Below are positions 43,715 to 50,507 of a stretch of DNA of 64,000 nt, one piece after another (position 1 is the first letter of the stretch; each line of letters begins with the position of its first letter). The DNA lies in the NCBI GenBank assembly GCA_045639525.1, contig JAZUDI010000083.1, positions 1 through 64,000 of the forward strand. The letters run 5' to 3'. Position numbers and translations under genes: made by a program. Below the pieces are notes generated by a model that searched no databases, was not told where the DNA came from, and worked only from the letters and a program-made list of their open reading frames with translations. This DNA comes from UBA1181 sp045639525 (GTDB taxonomy: Bacteria; Bacteroidota; Bacteroidia; Bacteroidales; Paludibacteraceae).

Positions 43715-44754
43715 TGAAACGGTTGGTGATAGCGATTAGCGGTATGAACGCCACGGACAATCCAGGTCCAGGCGTGGGCGTGGCGAGGAGCCTTCGAGAA
43801 TCGTCGCTACCCAATCTGCGTATCGTCGGTCTCTGCTACGGCTCTATGGAGTCGGGCGCCTATCTCAACGACATCGTTGATGCCTCCTACTTGTTGCCAT
43901 ATCCCAGCGAAGGGGTCCAGCCCTTCTTGGAACGGTTGCTTTATATCCACGAGAAAGAGCATGTGGATATTGTCATCCCAAATTTAGATGCTGAACTCTT
44001 CACTTTCATCAAAATCAAGGATCGGTTGGCCGAGGCGGGAATCCGTATGTGTTTGCCCTCCATGGAACAGTTTGATATCCGACAGAAATCCAGATTGCCC
44101 AAGTTTGGCGAAGAGGCGGGATTCCATGTGCCCAAATCTGTTATTTGTAACTCGGTGGAGGATCTGCTCTCTCCATTGAATGAAGTGGCCTATCCCGTGA
44201 TGATGAAGGGTAGTTTTTATGAGGCCTATTACGCCAATAACCCGGAACAGGCGATCTCCTACTTTTGGACTTTGTTGGGGAAGTGGGGAGCGCCTGTCAT
44301 CCTGCAACAGTATGTGCGGGGCAGTGAGTTCAATGTGATCGGTGTGGGGGACGGCAAGGGAAATCTGCTATCTTGTGTGGCGATGCATAAGCAGCTTATC
44401 ACGGATAAGGGAAAGGCTTGGGCGGGCGTTACCATTCAAGACCAGGCGTTGATTGACCAAGCGAGCCGTTTTGTTGAGGCTACGCAATGGATGGGCGCTT
44501 TTGAATTGGAGTTGTTGAGGGGCGAAGACGGCGTGCTTTACCTCATCGAAATAAATCCTCGTATCCCTGCATGGGTCTATTTGGCAACCGCGGCGGGCGA
44601 GAACATTCCCGAACAGGTTGCCCGGTTGGCCATGGGCGAGTCTCCCACGCGCGTGGAGCGGTATGATGTGGGGAAAATGTTTATCCGATACTCTTGGGAT
44701 ATGATTGTGGACCAATCCCGTTTTGGACTATTTTCAGTGAAAGGAGAGATGTGA
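43714..44754 (+). CDS. ATP-grasp ligase
   Basis: This 346-residue protein of the carbamoyl-phosphate-synthase-like ATP-grasp type has an N-terminal Rossmann-like domain (MKRLVIAISGMNA with GPGVGVARSLRE, about 1-100), then the nucleotide-binding lobes with YPVMMKGSFYEAYYA and LQQYVRGSEFNVIG. The Mg-binding pair is in GAFELELL and E279-I-N281-P-R. Members join a carboxylate, activated as acyl phosphate, to an amine or thiol. The substrate is unknown. Between a PqqD-like protein and a PLP decarboxylase, a role in attaching an amino acid or amine to a peptide or small molecule is plausible. Confidence 0.88.
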   Translation: MKRLVIAISGMNATDNPGPGVGVARSLRESSLPNLRIVGLCYGSMESGAYLNDIVDASYLLPYPSEGVQPFLERLLYIHEKEHVDIVIPNLDAELFTFIKIKDRLAEAGIRMCLPSMEQFDIRQKSRLPKFGEEAGFHVPKSVICNSVEDLLSPLNEVAYPVMMKGSFYEAYYANNPEQAISYFWTLLGKWGAPVILQQYVRGSEFNVIGVGDGKGNLLSCVAMHKQLITDKGKAWAGVTIQDQALIDQASRFVEATQWMGAFELELLRGEDGVLYLIEINPRIPAWVYLATAAGENIPEQVARLAMGESPTRVERYDVGKMFIRYSWDMIVDQSRFGLFSVKGEM

Positions 44755-44756
44755 TT

Positions 44757-46085
44757 ATGGAAAAGAAACGATATGAACGACCCCTTTTGAAGCGGATTGT
44801 ACCGACAATGCCGGGCAAGACGGGGCAAAATACCAACGCTGTGGCTCAAACCGAGATCGACGGTGTTCCATTGGAGGGGTTGCGGGAGCGTTTCGGCTCA
44901 CCGCTTTTTGTCTTTTCGGAGAGCCGTTTGCGAAAAAATATCAGGGAGGCGAAACAAGCCTTTTCAACCCGTTACCCCGAAGTGCGTTTCGCATGGTCGT
45001 ATAAGACCAATTACCTCAATTCGATATGCTCCTTGTTCCACGAGGAGGGCTCTTGGGCCGAGGTGGTATCTGGCTTTGAGTATGATAAGGCGATCCAAAA
45101 CGGAGTCGCCTCCAATCGCATCATCTTCAATGGACCCTCGAAAAGCGAGGCAGACCTGTTGAAGGCGATGAGAGGGGATAGCCTGATCCATATAGATAAT
45201 ACGGAGGAGTTACGAATGCTGACCAATTTGGCGGTTGCGGAGGGGATTCGTCCCCGTGTTGCGATCCGTGTCAATTTGGATGCGGGTATATATCCCGCTT
45301 GGAGTCGTTTTGGCTTTAATTTGGAGTCTGGGCAGGCTTGGGACGCTTTGGAAAAAATCGCCTCTGAAAATCGGCTGTCGTGCGTGGGATTGCATTGCCA
45401 CATCGGCACCTTTATCCAGACTGTGAATGCTTATCGGGTGGAGACGGAGAAGATGGCTGCTCTCGCCTTGGACGCTATGACGAAATTGGGCTTGCCGATC
45501 TCCTATTTGGACCTGGGAGGTGGTTTCGCCTCTAAAAACTCTTTGAAATCCTCCTATTTGACAGGGGAAGATCTCTGTCCCTCTTTCGATGATTATGCGG
45601 AGGCGATCACCTCGGTGTTGAGGCGTGTGAAATTTCCGGGGGATAAAAAGATGCTCCTCTTCTTTGAGACGGGAAGAGCGTTGGTGGACAATGCGGGCTT
45701 TTTGCTCTCATCGGTCATTACCAACAAGCGTATGGCGGACGGAAGGCTCAACACGGTCATTGACGCGGGTGTGAACTTGTTGTTCACTTCGTTCTGGTAT
45801 AACCATAAGGTGACCACCACCTACGACAATGTGGCACTGATGGAACCAACCACGCTTTGTGGCCCTCTTTGTATGAATATCGACGTGATCAGGGATAATG
45901 TCCTGTTGCCCCCTTTGAAACGCAATGATTTGGTGTTGATCCACTATGTCGGCGCTTACAATGTGACGCAGTGGATGCAGTTCATCACGATGCGCCCGAA
46001 GGTGGTGATGGTAAAGGAGAATGGTGAGGTGCAATTGTTGCGCGACGCGGAGACATTGGCGGATATTAATCGAATGGAACATTGA
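44757..46085 (+). CDS. PLP-dependent decarboxylase (fold III, DAP/ornithine type) with leader-like N-terminus
   Basis: A 442-residue alanine-racemase-fold decarboxylase. Key residues are intact: PLP lysine K83 in WSYKTNY, H215 in HCHIGT, LDLGGGFA, FFETGR in the phosphate-binding site, C372 and D376 in CMNID from the partner subunit, and GAYNV. Substrates in the family include meso-DAP, ornithine, arginine and carboxynorspermidine, and the choice is not clear here. About 40 extra residues at the N-terminus contain YERPLL, which fits the YxxPxL leader motif read by PqqD-like proteins. ATG 44757 follows AGGAGAG by about 9 bases. The start at 44694 would overlap the ATP-grasp gene. Two bases separate the genes. 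Confidence 0.87.
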   Translation: MEKKRYERPLLKRIVPTMPGKTGQNTNAVAQTEIDGVPLEGLRERFGSPLFVFSESRLRKNIREAKQAFSTRYPEVRFAWSYKTNYLNSICSLFHEEGSWAEVVSGFEYDKAIQNGVASNRIIFNGPSKSEADLLKAMRGDSLIHIDNTEELRMLTNLAVAEGIRPRVAIRVNLDAGIYPAWSRFGFNLESGQAWDALEKIASENRLSCVGLHCHIGTFIQTVNAYRVETEKMAALALDAMTKLGLPISYLDLGGGFASKNSLKSSYLTGEDLCPSFDDYAEAITSVLRRVKFPGDKKMLLFFETGRALVDNAGFLLSSVITNKRMADGRLNTVIDAGVNLLFTSFWYNHKVTTTYDNVALMEPTTLCGPLCMNIDVIRDNVLLPPLKRNDLVLIHYVGAYNVTQWMQFITMRPKVVMVKENGEVQLLRDAETLADINRMEH

Positions 46086-48217
46086 TGGGTGATTCAATGA
46101 AGATATGGTTGCGGAGCATACGGAATAGCTATTCCTCGTTGGTCTTTTCCCGTGACACCTGGGTGGGCGTCGCGTTGCTTTGTGTGACCTTTCTCTATCC
46201 CCTTTCTGGCCTCTGTGGTCTGTTTTGCGCATTAATGGTGAATGGTGTGGCCTCTCTTCTCTCATTGGATAAATTCAAAATGGAGAATGGCATATATGGC
46301 TTTAATGCGGTGATTTTAGGACTCGCCATGGGTGCGCTTTCCCCCCCGAACGCCATGCTTCTATTCCTGCTGATTGTCGCCTCTTTGATGCTCCTTTTGT
46401 GTATGGTGGGTTGGGAGGTTCTCTTCGCAAAGAGTCATCTTCCTTATTTGGTATTCCCCTTTTTGTTCACTTTGTGGATCTTGTTGCTGATGATGCAACA
46501 GCGTGAAGGGGCTTTTTTTGTCGATTGTGTCTTGGGAGACCATGTCGGCATTTTAGGTTGGGGCGATTTCTCTTTATCATCTGTTTCCGACCATACGATA
46601 TGGCTCTCTTTGCCAGAGTTGGTGAGTGAATATTTTATCAGTTTGAGCAGTATTCTCTTTCGACAAGATGTCTTTTTGGGCCTTGTGATGGCCGTTGTTT
46701 TATTGTGCCATTCCCGTATCGCCTTTTTGTTCACTTGGATAACGCACATTGCCGCGTTCCTTCTATTTGATGGATTGGGGTTGGATTCCTTCCATATTCC
46801 TTATGCCTGCTTCGGGTTCAATTTTACCTTGGCGACCTTGGCCTTGTCTTGCTATTTGGTTCCTTCGAAGCGTGCGGTTCTCTATTCGTTATTGTTGATA
46901 CCCGTTCTGATGGTGATGGTTTTCGCTACCACCAGAGGATTGACCTATTTAAATTTGCCCGCTTTCTCATCCGCTTTCTGTTGTGTGACCTTGCTCTTTT
47001 TGGTGATGGTCCGACAGGGGAATGGCCGTTATGTACCCCGTTTGTCCTACTTCTTGGAGCGTACGCCGGAGGAGAATCTCTATAACAACCAAACCAACGA
47101 GCGGCGCTTCCTTTGGTATCATTACCATCCATTCTCTTTGCCCTTTTACGGCGAGTGGCGTGTCTCACAAGGAGTGGATGGCGCCTATACGCACCAAGGT
47201 CTTTGGCGAGATGCGCTTGATTTTGTGATAGAATTGGATGGGTCCCAATACAAAGATCGTGGAGATTCGTTGGGTGATTACTATTGTTATGGGAAGCCCG
47301 TCTTGGCCGCTGCCGACGGTGAGGTGGTCTGCGTGGAGAATAGTGTGGGGGATAATCCTATCGGTGTAAGCAATAGGAGGCAGAATTGGGGAAACTATGT
47401 GGTGATCAAGCATTGGGATGGCTGTTATTCCTTGCTGGCGCATTTGAAGCGTGATTCTTTCGTCTGTTCAGTGGGACAGCGGGTGAAGCGGGGGGATGAA
47501 TTGGCACTGTGCGGAAATTCAGGTCTCTCTCCCTATCCACACTTGCATTTCCAATTCCAAGCCTCTCCTGTGGTTGGGGCGCCCACCATACAATATCCTT
47601 TCGTGAATTATTTGCGAAAAGTGGGGGTGACGGAGCAGTTGGTGCCTTGTCAGTTCCCTTTGGAGGGTGAGACGGTGAAGAACCTCTCTATTTGCGCACG
47701 CGGACGACACTATCAACTCTATGTCGGTCAATCCATATCCGTCACTTCCGACCGTTATGGCGAGGAGACTTGGTATGTCGGTGAGGCGTATGGATATCGT
47801 TTCGTCGAAGATAGAAAGCGTGGTGCGAAGGCTTGGTTTGCCTTGAACGAAGGACTCTTTGAATTCCAGCGTTATGAGGGATCGGAACACTGTGGTTTAT
47901 ATCATTTCTTCTTGTCTAACTATAAAGTTATTACGACGGATGAGGAGGCGTGGTCGTTGTCGGAGGAGTTGTCCCTAGCGATTAGACGAACTGGTTGGGT
48001 GGGGTATCTCTTGGATTTCATCGCACCGTTCAAATCTTGTGTGAAGAGCGGTTTTTCTGCGCAATGGAGTGCGAAGGAGTGTGTGACGGATGCGCTGATT
48101 GTCACCTCGATTGGGGGACGTGAACGCCGTGTGACAAAATATAGAACAACTTTTGAAGGAGAGGATACCCTTGTCGTGTCTGGTGATTCGGATTTTTCCA
48201 TGCGGATTGCTTTATAA
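46085..48217 (+). CDS. Urea-transporter-like membrane domain fused to M23 peptidase
   Basis: About 710 residues. Residues 1-330 hold some ten membrane segments with two copies of the urea-transporter signature (NGIYGFNAVILGLAMG near 70-90 and YACFGFNFTLATLAL near 240-255). Residues about 365-500 form an M23 zinc endopeptidase domain: H370 in HQG, LDF, LAHL, GQRVKRGDELALCGNSG, and H486/H488 in HLHF. M23 enzymes cut peptidoglycan bridges or other Gly-containing peptides. The C-terminal 200 residues are unassigned. The ATG overlaps the decarboxylase stop by one base (TGATG). The domain pair suggests a channel with an outside peptidase, which is inference. Confidence 0.82.
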   Translation: MGDSMKIWLRSIRNSYSSLVFSRDTWVGVALLCVTFLYPLSGLCGLFCALMVNGVASLLSLDKFKMENGIYGFNAVILGLAMGALSPPNAMLLFLLIVASLMLLLCMVGWEVLFAKSHLPYLVFPFLFTLWILLLMMQQREGAFFVDCVLGDHVGILGWGDFSLSSVSDHTIWLSLPELVSEYFISLSSILFRQDVFLGLVMAVVLLCHSRIAFLFTWITHIAAFLLFDGLGLDSFHIPYACFGFNFTLATLALSCYLVPSKRAVLYSLLLIPVLMVMVFATTRGLTYLNLPAFSSAFCCVTLLFLVMVRQGNGRYVPRLSYFLERTPEENLYNNQTNERRFLWYHYHPFSLPFYGEWRVSQGVDGAYTHQGLWRDALDFVIELDGSQYKDRGDSLGDYYCYGKPVLAAADGEVVCVENSVGDNPIGVSNRRQNWGNYVVIKHWDGCYSLLAHLKRDSFVCSVGQRVKRGDELALCGNSGLSPYPHLHFQFQASPVVGAPTIQYPFVNYLRKVGVTEQLVPCQFPLEGETVKNLSICARGRHYQLYVGQSISVTSDRYGEETWYVGEAYGYRFVEDRKRGAKAWFALNEGLFEFQRYEGSEHCGLYHFFLSNYKVITTDEEAWSLSEELSLAIRRTGWVGYLLDFIAPFKSCVKSGFSAQWSAKECVTDALIVTSIGGRERRVTKYRTTFEGEDTLVVSGDSDFSMRIAL

Positions 48218-48222
48218 CGAGG

Positions 48223-48253
48223 TTTGACATCTCCTCTCTTTTTTTTATTTTTG
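48223..48253 (+). promoter_or_regulatory. Internal promoter before the TPR/barrel genes
   Basis: TTTG (48223-48226), 19-base spacer, TATTTTTG (48246-48253): a full consensus match just after the M23 fusion gene. The last two genes of the cluster can therefore be transcribed separately. The predicted start falls very close to the ATG at 48267. Confidence 0.75.
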
Positions 48254-48266
48254 CATAGATAATACC

Positions 48267-49763
48267 ATGAAAAAGAACTTTGTCCATATCGTGTTGTTAC
48301 TTGTGACGTTCGCCCTTTCGGTGAATGTATGGGGACAATATTGCTTGGATGCGACGGATGGACGTTATGCGAAGTTCCTCTCTGATCGTGGTATAGGTGT
48401 CTCCCTTTATGAACAGGGGAGATTTCTTGATGCGGTTCCCTATTTGGAGTCGGCGCATGAACTCTGTCCGACGGATTCTGTTCTGTGCGAGTATCTCTAT
48501 TTCTCTTACAAAAACACATTGCGGAATATGGATGCGAACAGCATCTTCAGTTCCGTTCCCGCCGCTTCCGTCGCCGCCTATGGACTCAAAAGTCATCGGC
48601 CAGTATCCTCTATATATGCGGAGGGAGGAGCCCTTTTTGCTGATAATAAAACATATTGGGATGATTCGTACATTTACTTCGAAAGATATGTGGTTGGAAA
48701 TGGTGGTTTCGCATCAGTGGATCTCTCCAATGAAATAGGATCGTTCTGTGAATTGTCGCATCATATTGGAGTGACTACCCGAACCAATCCTGTTGAGATG
48801 AAGAGTTCCAATAACACCTACTTCAATCTTCGGTCGAAATATGTAGGCTTTGAGTATGAGGTGAATGCCCAGATTAATCTCTCCTCTCGATGGAAGGTTA
48901 CTCCTTTCGCAAGGGTGGGTGTGGAGACTTACGATTTGATCTCCTTCTCTTTGGATACGGTGGTGAAGAGTGCGAAAGAGGCCAGCGACTGGGGTAGTCT
49001 CAATGAGTGGGATTGGAATAAACCTGCTCCTGAGGGATGGAGCGATCCAAACACTCCGTCGTGGAACAATCAGCCCTGGGGCGGCTATCCGATGTGGCCG
49101 GGTATGTACTATCCCTATCCATTCAATCCCAACTGGGGCAATGTGGATTATCCAACCTATGGTCCAGATTTTTGGACTCATTTAAACCAAATTTCTTATT
49201 CGTACTCCCATAAATCGGAACGTCAAAGTCGATGGGACATAATGGTGGGATGCAGTCTCGCCTACACTTATGGCAAACATGTCGCTAATGCCGATTTTTC
49301 CTATTTTCATGGGGAAAACCTATATGTTTGGCAGGCGGGGCTGTCGTATAAAATCCATCCCATGGGAAATGTGAATCTATACTTGCTACCGAGGATTTCC
49401 TATATTTGCCGAAGGGGTGGCCCCCAGTATGAGAAATTGCCGGGAAGTTTCTTGGCGGAGATTGTATGTGGCGGTAAGATCTATAAAAATTTATGGGGTA
49501 GCGCCTCTTTCCTTTATGGCAACGTCTGTGATTATCACGATAGAGATAGCCATATCTTTTATTCCCTATCTTGCGAAACAAAATTAAGATCATCCGCACA
49601 GTTGATCTATTTGCTGAACAATCATTTGAGTCTTATTCTTACTTACAAATATGTCCGAAAAAAGTCGAACTTTTTCTCGGTGGATAAGGATGGTTATTCC
49701 GAATTGAAGCCTTATGGACAAAACGATAATGTGATAGCGGGAGGTGTGCAATGGAATTTTTAG
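48267..49763 (+). CDS. TPR plus outer-membrane beta-barrel protein with aromatic loop
   Basis: The protein is 498 residues. A signal peptide (ending VNVWGQ) is followed by a short TPR-like pair (about 38-90, GVSLYEQGRFLDAVPYLESA) and then a barrel of alternating aromatic strands (for example FNLRSKYVGFEYEVNAQINL, SLILTYKYVRK, and a terminal GGVQWNF, a typical last strand). An insert at about 250-305 is very rich in Trp, Tyr, Pro and Asn (WNNQPWGGYPMWPGMYYPYP) and probably forms an exposed loop. The layout resembles YaiO-type outer-membrane proteins, but the match is weak. It likely provides the outer-membrane part of the cluster, a role I infer from position. It overlaps the next gene by 13 bases. 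Confidence 0.75.
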   Translation: MKKNFVHIVLLLVTFALSVNVWGQYCLDATDGRYAKFLSDRGIGVSLYEQGRFLDAVPYLESAHELCPTDSVLCEYLYFSYKNTLRNMDANSIFSSVPAASVAAYGLKSHRPVSSIYAEGGALFADNKTYWDDSYIYFERYVVGNGGFASVDLSNEIGSFCELSHHIGVTTRTNPVEMKSSNNTYFNLRSKYVGFEYEVNAQINLSSRWKVTPFARVGVETYDLISFSLDTVVKSAKEASDWGSLNEWDWNKPAPEGWSDPNTPSWNNQPWGGYPMWPGMYYPYPFNPNWGNVDYPTYGPDFWTHLNQISYSYSHKSERQSRWDIMVGCSLAYTYGKHVANADFSYFHGENLYVWQAGLSYKIHPMGNVNLYLLPRISYICRRGGPQYEKLPGSFLAEIVCGGKIYKNLWGSASFLYGNVCDYHDRDSHIFYSLSCETKLRSSAQLIYLLNNHLSLILTYKYVRKKSNFFSVDKDGYSELKPYGQNDNVIAGGVQWNF

Positions 49764-50386
49764 GAAGTCAAAAGAAATATGTGATAACGCTGCTTGTCGG
49801 ACTCTTTGTCTCGCTTGGCGCGATGAGGGTTTATGCGGAGCCTAACCACAGCGCTCTCTTTGCGAAAAGTTACGAATATGAGGCGAATAAACAGTATGAT
49901 GAGGCCATCGAGGTCTTGAAGCAGGTGAAGGCTGATATTTATGCGGTGAATCTGCGTTTGGGATGGCTCTATTATCTGAAGGGAAATTATAAGATCTCTT
50001 TGATCTATTACGCAAAGGCGATTCAGTTGAGGCCCACTTCCATAGAACCTCGCTTCGGTTATGTGTTGCCTGCCGCGAAGATGAAGGATTGGGTAAAGGT
50101 CGGCAAACAGTACGATGCGATTCTTAAACTGGATCCTAATAATACCAAGGCCAATTACTACCGAGGCTTGATGTTCTTCAATGTAGGGGATTATGCCAAG
50201 GCCGAGCCCTATTTTGACAGGGTGGAGGCGCTTTATCCGTTCGATTATGATATTGTGATCCTTTCCGCATGGAACGCCTATTACAAAAAGGATTTTGCCA
50301 AGGCGAGGTCTCTTTTTAACCAAGCGCTCCTGATCCAGCCGAACAGTGCTTCCGCTGCGGAGGGAATCGGTTTGCTGAAAAGATGA
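49751..50386 (+). CDS. Periplasmic TPR-repeat protein
   Basis: The protein is 211 residues. A hydrophobic N-terminal segment (ITLLVGLFVSLGAMRVYAE) is probably a signal peptide, followed by about five TPR units (QYDEAIEVLKQV, LGWLYYLKGNYKISL, YYRGLMFFNVGDYAKAEPYF, and others). TPR repeats bind protein partners. Overlap by 13 bases with the barrel gene implies translational coupling and probably contact between the products in the periplasm. It is the last gene of the cluster. The strong hairpin at 50422 follows. Confidence 0.85.
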   Translation: MEFLGSQKKYVITLLVGLFVSLGAMRVYAEPNHSALFAKSYEYEANKQYDEAIEVLKQVKADIYAVNLRLGWLYYLKGNYKISLIYYAKAIQLRPTSIEPRFGYVLPAAKMKDWVKVGKQYDAILKLDPNNTKANYYRGLMFFNVGDYAKAEPYFDRVEALYPFDYDIVILSAWNAYYKKDFAKARSLFNQALLIQPNSASAAEGIGLLKR

Positions 50387-50409
50387 TGACTATGAATCGG
50401 TACGAAGAA

Positions 50410-50452
50410 TAAAAAATAAAAGGGGGAATCAAAAGCGTGTTTTGATTCCCCC
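50410..50452 (-). terminator. Strong hairpin terminator between TPR and GH98 genes
   Basis: Perfect 13-base stem GGGGGAATCAAAA / TTTTGATTCCCCC with a 5-base loop. On the minus strand it is followed by TTTTATTTTTTATT, so it mainly ends the GH98 transcript. The plus-strand tail TTCCCTTT is weaker but may also act. Confidence 0.9.
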
Positions 50453-50507
50453 TTCCCTTTGGGGTACTCTGTTGAGAATTTTTGCTTTAACGCATATACC
50501 GCAAGGA

